From Diphasiastrum complanatum (lineage: Eukaryota > Streptophyta > Lycopodiopsida > Lycopodiales > Lycopodiaceae): DNA of 64,000 nt. Under the pieces are notes generated by a model. The model made no database searches. It was given only the letters and a program-made list of their open reading frames with translations, and was not told the DNA's origin. The stretch spans positions 19,876,390 through 19,940,389 of the forward strand of contig CM055106.1 of the NCBI GenBank assembly GCA_029204225.1, given 5' to 3'. This document shows, in pieces, positions 22,994 through 33,814 of the stretch. The translations under genes were made by a program, and so were the position numbers. The stretch's first letter is position 1, and every line of letters starts with the position of its first letter.

Positions 22994-23517
22994 CGAGCTT
23001 GAACACTCTTGAGCATTCTAACTCACTTCTTAGAGTTGTTTTAGAGATTGCTATTGAGCTACTACTCATCAACATTGCGCATTAATTCAGACTTTCATTT
23101 TTAGCCGCTCAGAGATAACATAGAGTATATGGCTTCAATCCACAACTTATTTTACTCATTTACTTTTCTTTTGTTTTGAATCAATACTATTCTTTATTGC
23201 GTTCAGTTTCATCTTAGACTGTATGTGTTTCTATATTTCTTCACGACTAATTATTTGTTTGATAATCTTCAATGCTTAATTGTTTGGCTACGTAATCACT
23301 GTAGTACTGACGATTTCAAAGTTAGTTACTATAAGTTCAAACGTGATTTCTATCACTATTGTCTTGTTTGAAATTGATAGGCGTAGTCATGCATTGGAAA
23401 GATGAAGATAGTTTATTCCGCCATACATGAAAGGTTTTCTTTCTAGAACACAAATTTTTTTCAATTGTTTCTTTTTGAGCTAGAACTATCTTCTGCATAC
23501 CACTTTCCGACAAGATG

Positions 23518-24858
23518 TTGTATAGACCATTGCATACATGAGAGATCCAAGTATCGATCGGTACAGATACTCATTCATCTGCTCCTATTTCTGCTTGGTC
23601 TGAGGACATTGGTCCTTTTCGACAATCGCAGGCTTGGATTTATCTGTGAGAGAGCTAATCTACAATTAATCAAAATTATATCTGATGAGAATGTTGTGAA
23701 GATACCTTTGCTGAATAATGAAGATCAGCCGTCTCATTCTATCTCTATGGATTTGAATGCCCAGACAGTAGTGAGCTTCATCTAGATCAGTCGTGTTGAA
23801 TTCGAAAGATAACATCTGTTTAGTATCCTTCACCAGATTTGTACTGTTGCTGAAAAGCAATGTGTCGTCAACGTACAAGGTGATGATAATGAAGGATTGC
23901 TGCATTGACTTGAAGTAAACATTGCAGTCGGTAGTGCTTGGTTGGAAACCTTGTCGGATGAGAAATGTGTTGATCTTCTGAGACCAAGCTCTGGTTGATT
24001 GCTTCAAGCCATAAATTTTTGTATGGAGTTTACAAACATGACGTTTTATACCTGCATGAATGTATCTTTTAGGTTGGAACATATAAGTGGCTTCTTCGAT
24101 GACGCCATTTAGATAAGCCGTCTATACATCGAGTTGATGTACTTTGAGATTGGCTGTTGCAACATACGATAGGAGGGTTCGGATCAATGAGTGCTTTTCT
24201 ATTGGACTGAAAGTCTCATTGTAGTCAATGTTGGGGATCTGAATGAATCCTTGCACTACTGGTTGTGCCTTCTTTTGACCAATAGCTCCATTGGCATTGT
24301 ACTTGATCTTAAAGACCCATTTGCAATCTTTAAGATTGATGCCAATGGGAGCTTCGACTAGTGACCATGTCTGGTCCTTGATCAAAGAGGAATACTCTCT
24401 GTCCATCGCTTCTCTCCAGAGATCAGAGTCTAGTTGGCTAAGTGCCTCTTCGACAGTTGTTGGTTCCTACATTAAAAGATAGGTAGACTCAGGAATATAC
24501 CTCATGGGCTGTGTGCACACTCGGCTCAATCTTCTTGGAAGTGGCATCGGCTGATGATCCAATCTTTGGATTTGTCATTGCTAAGTCTCAACAGCTTCTT
24601 TGTCTGACTCGTTGTAGTAGTCGATCGACTAGGCTCGAATTGTCATGTCGGAGGCAGGTGTCGAAGGTTCATTTGGAACTTTGCCCTTGCCTTTGAGGTC
24701 ATTGAATTGATCCTTGATAAAGACTGTATCCCCGCTGAATAAAATCTACTGGGTATCAGAGTCGTACAACTTATATGTATTGTCGGAGAAAGTATATTCG
24801 ATAAGGATGGCCTTGAGACCTTGGAAGTCGAACTTCTTTCTTGTCTCCTTCGGGATCT
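23518..24858 (-). pseudogene. B2 copia RT and integrase tail fragment
   Basis: The minus strand continues the element split by the solo LTR: RT pieces LYVDDTLLFSN (catalytic YVDD intact), IYGLKQSTRAWSQKINTF, CKWVFKIKYNANGAIG and VVQGFIQIPNIDYNETF. Then comes the integrase tail (IKDQFNDLKGKGK, DFQGLKAILIEY) up to 24858, where gypsy H begins. Frames are broken near 24110 and 24450. Confidence 0.85.
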
Positions 24859-24860
24859 AC

Positions 24861-25285
24861 ATACACAAAGAAATAGAATGATAATCTCAAGAGAGAGCAA
24901 TTTAGCATAATTTCAGAGTGTTGTTTACAAGGCAAATACCTCTCCTTTTATGGCAAGGAGGGTCTTCCATAAGTATCTACTAACTAATGGGACTAATCTA
25001 TTTCTAGCCTTTCTAGAACTTCTAACTTAGGATTTAGAACTTCAAAGTTTCTTAACTTAGGAAAACTTGAGATAAAATATTTCTAATCTTAAGTTTCCTA
25101 AGTCTAAGTTCTAAATCTAAGTTTAAGCTATTTTATTATTATTTAAGCTTCTACTCATGGGCTTACAAAGCACATGCCATGGTTGAAGTTTATTGACAGA
25201 TACTCGTACGTGGACTTACAAAACACATGCCACAGAGTTTCATTTTTTTCTTTTTATTTTCTATGTGTTAGCACCGTTGCTAACA
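24861..25285 (-). repeat. 3' LTR of gypsy element H
   Basis: On the minus strand it starts TGTTAGCAACGG directly after a PPT and runs to about 24861, where B2 copia sequence resumes. A TATA-like CATAAAAGG and a CTCTCTCTTGAG stretch lie in its last third. The end base is uncertain because no CA was found. No 5' LTR is present, since the upstream part of H is lost. Confidence 0.65.
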
Positions 25286-25298
25286 TTATCCCCCTCCT
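25286..25298 (-). other. Polypurine tract of gypsy H
   Basis: AAGGAGGGGGATAA on minus, directly before the LTR start. It fixes the 3' end of the element and shows that the open region at 25.5-28.0 kb lies inside the element. Confidence 0.75.
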
Positions 25299-25583
25299 TA
25301 TTGGATTGGTGGTCCCACACCAATCGAAGCCTTTTTGTCCTGGATCTTTTGTGCTTCTTGGAGGCGAGACTGTTGCTGTCGGGAGTGGTAGATTGTAGTG
25401 CCGATGCCCTCCATCATTTGCCGCCATAGTTTGTTCAAGAAGGGCATGGGTTTGTAATAATGGAACATACCCTGTAGAAAGATATGGGTTTTTCATAGCT
25501 CCACCATATCAACGTGCAGGGCAGAATTTAGTGCATGCTGACATGGTTGTCTTGTGTTCACAGGGGTTTATTGGGGGTAGCCC

Positions 25584-28007
25584 TCAATCCCAAAAACCTT
25601 CGAGTTCTGCCAGAAATGCTACCAGGCTGCAATTATCCACAAAATATCTGACGTCGCGATCAAGATTGCCATGGTGCTTCTGGTAGAATACTCGGTAGTT
25701 GGTGACCATGTCTTCGGCTAAGTTGCAAATATCGACGCCTATGAGCTCGGGCCAAAATATTCTATTCTTGCCCTTGGTGGTAGGAAACGGTTCTCGCCTC
25801 GCTACTAGATAGTAATAAGGATTTGTGCACATGTAGGAGGGAGCTTTGATATACCGTGCCATTGAGGTCCTACTTTGTAGGAAGAGCTGATGATGCCAGA
25901 GAGGTTGTGGATCTAGGAGTTTGATTGCTTCTTTATGTGTTTGCCTCTGGTCCAAATCTGGCAGTATGTAGTCACCGAGCCCTTTTTCGTTGGATATTTC
26001 TTGGTAAACTTCTGAGAGGCACGCAACTCCTTGCTTGATTCTATGGGCATGATTCTATGCCGGATGGTTGATGCTTCAGAGACAATCTCATGTTGAATTT
26101 GGGGATCAGGTTCAGGAGAGAGAGGAGTTGAGGGGTTAGCTTCAGCAATTCTTTGTGACTTAGGAGAAAATTGTCGTGGAATAAATGAGGGATTAGTGGT
26201 GTCGAGAGGATTAGAAGCGGTGGAAGGAAAAAGATAATGTTGGAAGCTGGTACCCCCAGAGCCTGATGGATTGGTTGGTGCTTAAGATCCTTGCCCCAGG
26301 GGTTGGCCTTGAAATGAGGAGCCTTGAGTAGCAGGAGGAGGCTGTTGGAATCTTGCTCCATCTCCACCATCTGTCCATCAAAGTGGTGCCCTGAATCATG
26401 GAATTGGGCGTGCTGTGCATGAACAGACGGTGTAGATTGGACAGCTGCCTTTAAGCATTCTTCCAAGGTGGCAATGTGCTGGTTCAGGGCCTCGACAGAA
26501 GCAAGGTATGATTGTTGTAATTTTGTGTGCTGCTCCATCGTGGCTTTCAACTTTTGGGCCAGCGTTTGATAGGCCACCACTGGAATGGCAGTTCTCTCAG
26601 GAATAGTTGGTGATGCGAAGTCGTTGAAGTCCACCAATTCCAACTGTTCCTTCATAGCGGAATGTGCGGCTTGTGCATCTGCTACAGCCTCATCCCTTTC
26701 GGCTTTGAGGTTATCGATGGTTGTTTTGAATCTGCAGCTGTTGTTGTTTGTTTTCCTCTTTCAGCCTTGTTTTTTCTTTCTGAAGGTCCGCCATAGCACC
26801 ATCGTCGAGCAACCACATAGTATATTGTCCCCCTAGGGTGCCGAATAGATTGTATTGGATCTCATTCACCAACCATACCGCTTTTTGGGCTGCAAGGGGT
26901 AACTGCTCCCAAGGACCAATGTCAGGGAGGGTGCGTGTATAGTTAGGATATGACATTGGGCTAAAGGGTAGAAAATCAGGAGCATGGTTAGATGGAGATG
27001 AATGAAAGGCAGGTGGAGGTGATTGAGGATTGATGGGTGAAAGAGGTGGGGAGATACTGCGTGGCAGAGATGTGTGGATTGGGTTAGTAGTGACAGCAGT
27101 TGATGGAAGTGTGGTTAGTATTTGTAATGCAAAATCATCTACGTTGACTGTGGAGTCAAGTAGGGTGGAGATTTTTATAGGTGGGGGCTTTTGTAAAATT
27201 GTGGAAGTGAAGCCCATGTTGAGAGTTAGTGATGGTGTGGAGGTGGCAGTAAATGGTGGGGGTGGTGGTGGGAGTGTGAGAGCAAGTGAGGGAGATTGGA
27301 TTATGGGGATAGAGATCATCTAGCTCCTTGATGGCAGCAGCCGCCTAGACCCCAATTGTTTGGTGACCAACATGTGGAGGAGATATCCACATTTGGTAGT
27401 TGGTTTTCTGGCTTTCAGGGCTCCGCATAGCTTCTTTACTACCTTCTCAGCCCACTTGTAATTTTGAGTGGGATCGTGATAGTTAAAGAGAAGAGGTCGC
27501 TCGGTGGTATGCGATCCATCTTGGCAGTATGCACTTCGACCATGGTGACAAGGACTTCTGAGGCTTCCCATAGATGGGGATCTGTGATGAGGCGTATGTG
27601 ATCCTGCCATTGGTTTGGGCAATAGTTTTGCCGTCCTCTGTCAAAAACTTTGTAAAGTACTTGGCATCATAGCTGGTGCCCTTGCCATGGATTGTCTCTC
27701 TGAGATTAGGGAACCCAATGCTCTGGAGATGCTCAGGAGAGACGTTGATGATTGTATAGCTGCCACTCTTAGATGTAAGCTTGAAAGTTTGGAATTCATT
27801 TGAATAGGTGGAGTAGGCCGCTTGAATCAGGCTCTTGCTTTGCTGGTCACGGAAATGAGTCAAATCAAAGCTAAGGGTTGTGAGGATATCCTTGGCTAGG
27901 ATGAGCTGCTCGGCGTAATTCTTGATGCAAATCATAAAAATGTCTCTTGAATAAGGGCGAGGGGGTTTACAGCGATGCAAACTGAGCGAGGAATCGTGGG
28001 AGGCCAT
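25584..28007 (-). pseudogene. Extra 3' coding region of gypsy H (env position), unknown function
   Basis: Start ATG at 28007 (MASHDSSLSLHRC). About 2.4 kb of coding-like text runs in several frames separated by single-base shifts. In order: an N-terminal region (IKNYAEQLILAKDILTTL, FKLTSKSGSYTIINVSP); a Pro-rich stretch (27319-26850, SPPLSPINPQSPPP); a coiled coil (about 26760-26440, LQKEKTRLKEENKQQQ then NLKAERDEAVADAQAA); a second helical part (TLAQKLKATMEQHTKLQQSY); and a C-terminal part rich in Tyr and Trp (YMCTNPYYYLVARREPFPTT, DRDVRYFVDNCSLVAFL). I recognise no domain. It lies between the integrase (28670-28990) and the PPT, where plant Athila-type gypsy elements carry an env-like frame. 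No signal peptide or membrane segment is evident. Confidence 0.6.
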
Positions 28008-28106
28008 AATAGCAATGATTTTAGATTGCTTTGAGAATTTTGAAATTTTTTGGCATGAACTCGAGAGCAGGAATCTAAAATGAATTCGTGGAGAGAAGGG
28101 TGAAGG

Positions 28107-28118
28107 TCTATATATAGA
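28107..28118 (-). promoter_or_regulatory. Candidate internal promoter TATA box before the extra frame
   Basis: Self-complementary TCTATATATAGA, 100 bases upstream of the ATG at 28007, followed by a pyrimidine-rich leader (CCTTCACCCTTCTCTCC on minus). It could drive a separate transcript of the downstream frame. Sequence-based inference only. Confidence 0.35.
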
Positions 28119-28669
28119 CTTTTTTTGGTTCACGATTTGGTAATGATGGTTGCAAATTTTGAGGCAACGTTTTTATGGTCGACAAATTCTTGTAAGGGAT
28201 TTTTTTATGCCAAAAGAGAAAAAATGTTTGACAGTGCAAAACTTTGTCTGATCAAAATTTGTAGAGATAGCAGAGAAATTGTAGGAATTATTTTGAGCTT
28301 CAGCGAATTGTCTACGAAATTTAATAGTGGATATTTGATTAAAAAAATTAACTTTTTCTATTTTTAATTTTTTTTTCTTTGAGACAAAATTCGTGGAGGC
28401 CAAAAATGAATCGTGCACTATAAAAAAGGGGTAAGGCGAATTTTATCTGAGATGGTGTGAGACAATTCTTTTGAAACTAATGGCTTTTGTGGTTTTCTCA
28501 AAGAAAACTGTTGGTATACTTGATCTGATAGTATCTTGATGGTTTGAACAAGAAAGCACAACAAAATTTTTGTCGAAATGGCAAGCAGACAATAAGAAAA
28601 ATAAAGAAGAACACTAGAAAAAAAAACAACTAATATATATAAAGATAAAAATAGGGTTCATTGTAGTTT
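28119..28669. other. Non-coding spacer of gypsy H
   Basis: AT-rich spacer between integrase and extra frame. Small open frames on both strands (80 codons) show no motif. No LTR ends were seen here, which argues against two separate elements. Confidence 0.45.
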
Positions 28670-28990
28670 CTCAGTCAGCTCCCATTGACCACAATGTCGA
28701 GGATATCGCCTTGAAGGGTCTGGAGTTGTACATATTTAGAGGCAAAGATTTTTTTTAATGACGTAAGGTCCTTGGCCAGAAAATTTCAGTTTGCCTTTGA
28801 AGGCTTTGGCCTGGTATAGCAAGACCTTATCACCAACCTGGAAGTTTCTAAGTTTCAATGATCGATCATGCCATATTTTTTGTCGTCGTTTGTGGACTTG
28901 TTGAGCATGGATGCTGATCCGTCGTGTTTCACAGAGTTGCTCCAGATGAAATAACCTATTTGCTAGATTCTATTGAGTATCAAGCTCAAG
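28670..28990 (-). pseudogene. Gypsy H integrase C-terminus
   Basis: The minus strand reads LFHLEQLCETRRISIHAQQV, KIWHDRSLKLRNFQVGDKVL, LYQAKAFKGKLKFSGQGPY and LQTLQGDILDIVVNGS, a gypsy integrase tail like that of G1 (4919-5488) but of another lineage. The upstream pol is missing because copia F1 begins at about 29000. Confidence 0.82.
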
Positions 28991-29000
28991 GTTATAGGCC

Positions 29001-29324
29001 ACTCCATGGATCTATATATATGTGATGTACTCTCATTGAGAATATGATGAAATTTGTGTGTAATGCAAATTTGGAGACAAGCTCTTTGTGCCCTCTCTCT
29101 CTCCACGAGTTTTGTACTTGCTATTTTCTCTCTCTAGTCGAGTAGAGTCAATTATGATGCTTTGTCTTATGTTTTGTTGACAAATCTTGCTTGTAACACA
29201 ATAATATTGCTTGTATGATCAGCTTTCCTATTGACAACCAATGCTGGTTTGATCTTTATGGTGTTATTGTGCTTAGGAGATCAAAAATACATGTGTAGGG
29301 CATCCCACACGTGTGAATTCAGCA
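29001..29324 (+). repeat. Truncated 5' LTR of copia F1
   Basis: It matches the second half of the F3 LTRs (CCATGGATCTATATATATG onward) and ends CACACGTGTGAATTCAGCA at 29324. The first half is missing at the junction with gypsy H. Confidence 0.82.
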
Positions 29325-29337
29325 TGGTATCAGAGCC
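29325..29337 (+). other. Primer binding site of F1
   Basis: TGGTATCAGAGCC directly after the LTR, the perfect plant copia form complementary to initiator Met tRNA. Confidence 0.9.
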
Positions 29338-30080
29338 TACCTAAGTTTTACAAGCAAATCTAATCAAAAAGTTTACAGATTTGATCAGATTTCAAGCTAG
29401 GAATTGTCTAGATTCTACCTTCTGGCTAGTTTGCAGTTTTCTTGTGATTTTGAGCTACAAACTACATTGAATGGGCCAGATCAGGTACTGTACGGAATTT
29501 CAGGTGCTGGCACGTGTGAAATCCGCCCATTTTCAGATTGGTGGTTCTCTCTCACCTCAGATCCAAATTTCAAGCAAATTAGCCCACTAGAAAGCTAGAA
29601 ATGGTAGAATTTGATGCAATTTGAATCATGACAGTTGGATTAGCCAATCATAAGTTATAAGCTTTTGAAGAGTCGTAGTTAGGGCACCTAGACTTGTGGC
29701 AAATCGTGTGTACATGTCATTTATTGCTTGAATGAACACAAAAATCATCCAGAAGCTACACAATCTCATCTATATGTGATTTAGACAAAACTTATAGGTT
29801 ATAGGCAAATTGTTTCATACAAATAGATTGTATTTGAGTCAATTTGACATTCTTGGAATATTTCACACGTGTGAAATTCAGAGAACCATAACTTTTGCCA
29901 TACTTCATCTTTTTTTATGATTCAAATCTTGTTTTAGAGAGATTGTCAAGCTAGTGAGATCTATCTCACAGTTTTTTTGCTAAGTCTTACATAGGATTTG
30001 GTTGTGTACCCTTGATTGGTTCCTATAGTGAGAAGATAAGCAATTCTTTCATCCATCTTTTTTGATTTCCAACATTCTTT

Positions 30081-30660
30081 ATGACTTCAATGGGTGTCTT
30101 TCTATTAGAAGCAAGTGAAAGATTGTCAACCTCCAATTACTCAATTTGGAAGGTTAGAATGGAATCTGTCTTAATACTACAAGATGTGATGGATATTGTA
30201 CTTGGCATTGAAGAAGAACCACAAATTCCTCAAGAAATTCCAAAGTACAAAAAGAGAGCCAGGATGGCTCTGTATTATATTAAGATGAATGTCTCAAATG
30301 ACATCTTAAGAGAAATTGGTGCTTGTACTAATGCCAAAGATGCTTGGGATACTCTCAAGTCTATCTATGAGGCAAAAAATACTTCTATACTTCTAACACT
30401 AAGAAACCAAATTTTTCAAAGTGTATAGAGAAGTGATGAATGTGCTTCAGCTTATGTAATGAGAGTTAAAGACCTCCATAGAAAATTGTCATGCATAGGA
30501 GACTCCATCAACCAAAATGAACTTGTTCAAGTCATACTTAATGGGTTAAAGGAGAAAATGACAACCTTGTTCAGAGTTATGCCATTAAGGAGGAGCTACC
30601 AAGATTGGAAGCACTCCAAAGTGTGCTCATTTCTGAATAATCAAGACAAGAGTATAAACT
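30081..30660 (+). pseudogene. F1 gag
   Basis: ATG at 30081. Copia gag text SNYSIWKVRMESVLILQDVM, KKRARMALYYIKMNVSNDIL and AKDAWDTLKSIYEAKN. An in-frame TAG stands at about 30426 (CAG in F2). A frameshift in the region LNGLKEKM disrupts the end. The leader 29338-30080 is non-coding. Confidence 0.85.
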
Positions 30661-30661
30661 C

Positions 30662-32188
30662 TTGAAAATGGAGATACTATCTCTCAACATTGATGGTAAA
30701 GCTCTCTTTACCAAAGACAAGCACAAGACAAGAAGTAAGAATCAACACCAATTCTCATCAAGCAAGAACAATCTTATTTCCAAGGAGAAAGGAGATGAGG
30801 ATGAGTCCTCTCAAGCTTCCACATCCAAGAAGAAGAAGAAAAACATCAAGTGTTTCTTTTGTGGCAAGAAGGAGCATTATGCCACCAATTGCTTCAAGAA
30901 GAAGAGTCAATTCAAGCAAGCCAACATTTCTAATGAAGAGAAGGAAGATGCTCATGCAAGTGATGAAGAGGGATCTCTTATGGTCTCAAGTTTTTCTTCA
31001 TCACGTTTCAAGAAGGATGGTTCGTGGTATATCGACAATGGAGCTTCCTCACATATGTGTAGCTCCAAGTATTCTTTTTCATCCATGTCACCTTATGAAG
31101 GAGCCAAGAAGTCCGTGTACATAGCAAATGATCATGAGTGTGCTATTGAAGGCATAGGGACCATTCCCTTAAAGCTTTCTTCATCAAAAGTTCTTTCTCT
31201 GTCTAACGTACTTTTTGTTCCCAAGCTAACAAAAAATCCTATTAGTGTTGGGAAATTGTTTGATAGTGGACTAGACATGAATTTCAATGTTGATACATGT
31301 ACAATCGAGAATCATGATGAAATCCTTGCATTTGGGTCTAGATATGGTGGAATTTACAAGCTTGATCCCAAAGAGTATGCTAACTCTTGTGATAGTGCCT
31401 TTGCTACTCATATGTCTTTGGAGGAACTATGGCATAGAAGGTTGGGACATCCTAACTATAATTCTATGGTGCTCATGGTCAAAAAAGCCAAAGCTATTGG
31501 CTTGCCTAATCTTATCTCCAAGAATTTCAAGCCATGTGAGGCTTGTGCCATATCTAGGTCTCATAAGAAGCCTTTTTCAAAGTCATCTATCAAGACTACA
31601 CATCCATTGGAGCTCATACACTTGGATGTGTACTTCTCATCTTCAAAGAGAAAGGGTGGTGCTACTTGCTTTGTAACTTTCATTGATGATTTCACTAGAT
31701 TTACTTGGGTATATCTTCTAGCTTCAAAATCTATGGTGTTTGACTATTTCCTCAAGTTCAAAGCTCTAGTTGAAAAGCAATTTTCTTACAAAATCAAGAT
31801 TCTTAGAAGTGATGGAGGTGGTGAGTACACTTCCAATAAACTTCATGATTATTGTGAGCTTGAAGGCATTAAAAGGGAGTTTTCTTGTGCATATACACCA
31901 TCTCAAAATGGGGTGGCTGAAAGAAAGAATAGAACACTGTGTAAATGTGCCAAAACCATCAAAATTGAGACATCTTTGCCAAAAGACTTTTGGGGTGAGG
32001 CTATCAATTGTTCAAACTATCTTTGCAATAGACTCCCTCATGTTGCACTTGGAGGAAAGTCACCATATGAAGCACTCTATTTGAAGAAACCTAAGGTTGA
32101 ACACCTTAGAGTATTTGGATGCATATGCTTTGTCCATATTCCCTTGGAAATGAGAAAGAAGGATGATCCTGTGCAAGCAAAGGAGTAA
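30662..32188 (+). CDS. F1 nucleocapsid, protease and integrase (508-codon open frame)
   Basis: The longest open frame in the window. Domains: Lys-rich segment; zinc knuckle CFFCGKKEHYATNC (about residues 64-77); protease site WYIDNGASSHM (usual DSGA, Ser to Asn); zinc finger LWHRRLGHPN with CEAC; integrase core with HLDVYFSSS (Asp), ILRSDGGGEYTS (Asp) and NGVAERKNRT (Glu), all three catalytic residues present; tail VFGCICFVHIPLEMRKK. It is separated from gag by a frameshift and from RT by another, so it is part of a once continuous polyprotein and not a separate gene. Confidence 0.85.
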   Translation: MKMEILSLNIDGKALFTKDKHKTRSKNQHQFSSSKNNLISKEKGDEDESSQASTSKKKKKNIKCFFCGKKEHYATNCFKKKSQFKQANISNEEKEDAHASDEEGSLMVSSFSSSRFKKDGSWYIDNGASSHMCSSKYSFSSMSPYEGAKKSVYIANDHECAIEGIGTIPLKLSSSKVLSLSNVLFVPKLTKNPISVGKLFDSGLDMNFNVDTCTIENHDEILAFGSRYGGIYKLDPKEYANSCDSAFATHMSLEELWHRRLGHPNYNSMVLMVKKAKAIGLPNLISKNFKPCEACAISRSHKKPFSKSSIKTTHPLELIHLDVYFSSSKRKGGATCFVTFIDDFTRFTWVYLLASKSMVFDYFLKFKALVEKQFSYKIKILRSDGGGEYTSNKLHDYCELEGIKREFSCAYTPSQNGVAERKNRTLCKCAKTIKIETSLPKDFWGEAINCSNYLCNRLPHVALGGKSPYEALYLKKPKVEHLRVFGCICFVHIPLEMRKKDDPVQAKE

Positions 32189-33814
32189 TGGTTGGATATT
32201 CATCCAACAAGAAAGCCTATCGAATCTACATGCTCTCTACCTCTAAAGTAATTGATAGTAGAGATATAGGTTTTCATGAAGAAAAAAAGTCCAATCTTGG
32301 AGGGGCCGAGATCAAGCAACCTCAAAATCTATCACCTATTGTTATTGAAGACAATCAACATATGGAGGAGTCAAGATTTGAAGATGGAATCCTCGGATTT
32401 TCACTCCTAGAAGATCCATGAGGGAGACATCCGAGCCCAAGAGGCTCACTTATGATGGCAAAGGAAAACAAGTGGATCTTGATTCCACTTATGCTTATTT
32501 CGTTTCTCATGAGGAGCCCAAAGATGTTCAAGAAGCCCTCAATATCAAGGAGAGGTATGAGGCCATGAAGATTGAATATGATGCCTTGATCACCAACCAC
32601 ACATGAGAGCTAGTGGATCCACCACCTTACATGCATATCATTGGATGCAAATGGGTGTTCAAGATCAAGTACAATCATGATGGCTCCATCAACAAGTACA
32701 AGGCAAGAATATGTGCTAAAGGCTTTGCACAAATATAGGGCCTTGACTATGAAGAAACTTTTGCTCCTATAGCAAAGATGGTGACAATAAGAATCATAAT
32801 CTCTGTTGCCTTATTTTTTAAGTGGAAACTGTTTCAACTTGATGTCTCCAACGCTTTTTTGAATGGCTATCTTGAGGAGGAGATATACATGGAACAGCCT
32901 CAAGGATTTACCAAGGATAAATCTAAAGTGTGTTTGCTATTTAGAAGTCTTTATGGCTTTTAGAAGCACCTAGATCATGGTACTCAAGACTCAACAACTT
33001 TCTACTTTCATTAGGATTTGTGCTTAATGACTATGATCCTTCTATGTACTTAAAATTTGATGGTAGTAATATTGTCATTCTCCTAATCTATGGAAATGAC
33101 ATTATTCTTAGTGGAAGTTGTTTCATGCTAGTTCAAGATACCAAAGATGCATTAGGAAAAGAATTTAAAATGCAAGATCTAGGAGAGATCCATTACATTT
33201 TGGGCCTTGAGATTGATTTTCATGAAGAGTATGCTTTTATTTGTCAATCTAGATATGTCTTTTCTATGTTGAGAAAATTCAATATGCAAAGTTGTAAAGG
33301 CATAGATACTCCCATGGAGCAACATGTAAAAGATCCTATTAAAGGTGATGAAAGATCCTTCGAGGACATCACACTTTATAGGAGTCTTATAGGCTCTTTA
33401 ATTTGGCTTACTATCACTAGACCCGATTTGAGCTATTGTGTGCACAAATTGAGTCAATTTATGCAAGATCCCAAGATCCAACATTGGAAGATGGCCAAGA
33501 GAGTTCTAAGATATGTATCTTCTACTCAAGATTATGGTTTATTGTACAAGAATGAAGATCTGACCATTGTTGGCTATTCAGATTTCGATTTTGCAAGTGA
33601 TAAAATGGATTGAAAGTCCATTAATGCATATACTATCTTTCTTGGAGGCAATCTTGCGTCTTGGCTTTCAAAGAAGCAGGATACCATATCTCTATCATCT
33701 TGTGAGGCTGAGTACAAAGCACTCACTACAACAACTAAAGAGGTGCTTTGGATCAAGAGGTTAATCATGGAGCTAAAGTGCATCAAAGAGGATGATATTC
33801 CCTTGATCAAATGC
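32188..33814 (+). pseudogene. F1 reverse transcriptase and RNase H, truncated
   Basis: Text: integrase tail VGYSSNKKAYRIYMLSTSK; linker; CKWVFKIKYNHDGSINKYKA; LDVSNAFLNGYLEEEIYM. The catalytic box reads LLIYGNDIIL, so YVDD has become YGND and a catalytic Asp is lost. Then YRSLIGSLIWLTITRPDLSY and SLSSCEAEYKALTT. Stops at about 32605 (TGA; F3 has TGG), 32740 and 32962, plus frameshifts. RNase H ends abruptly at 33814, where another LTR begins, so the KHI and ADIFTK motifs are missing. Confidence 0.85.

Larger units (their letters stand above)
22303..23517 (+). mobile_element. B-family solo LTR with target duplication
   Basis: The LTR spans 22308 (TGTTGGATTATTC) to 23512 (TTTCCGACA), 1205 bases. 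Flanks are AGACC (22303-22307) and AGATG (23513-23517), a worn 5-base target duplication. Removing LTR plus one duplication rejoins GATATC-AGACC-TTGTATAGACC, which matches the uninterrupted B1 sequence at 17862-17880. No internal element sequence remains, as expected from LTR-LTR recombination. It contains a TATA box and a CT microsatellite. Confidence 0.88.

Noticed and set aside
27030-27323. 97-codon plus-strand frame with Gly-rich end
   Set aside because: Antisense shadow of the Pro-rich part of the gypsy H extra frame.
28119-28669. Hidden LTR pair separating the integrase from the extra frame (two tandem gypsy elements)
   Set aside because: No TG...CA ends, PBS or PPT were found here, whereas a PPT and LTR start are found after the extra frame at 25.29 kb.
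31287-31676. 129-codon frame and similar long frames inside F1 and F3 (30690-31124, 45652-46191)
   Set aside because: Shadow frames within the recognised gag-pol text.
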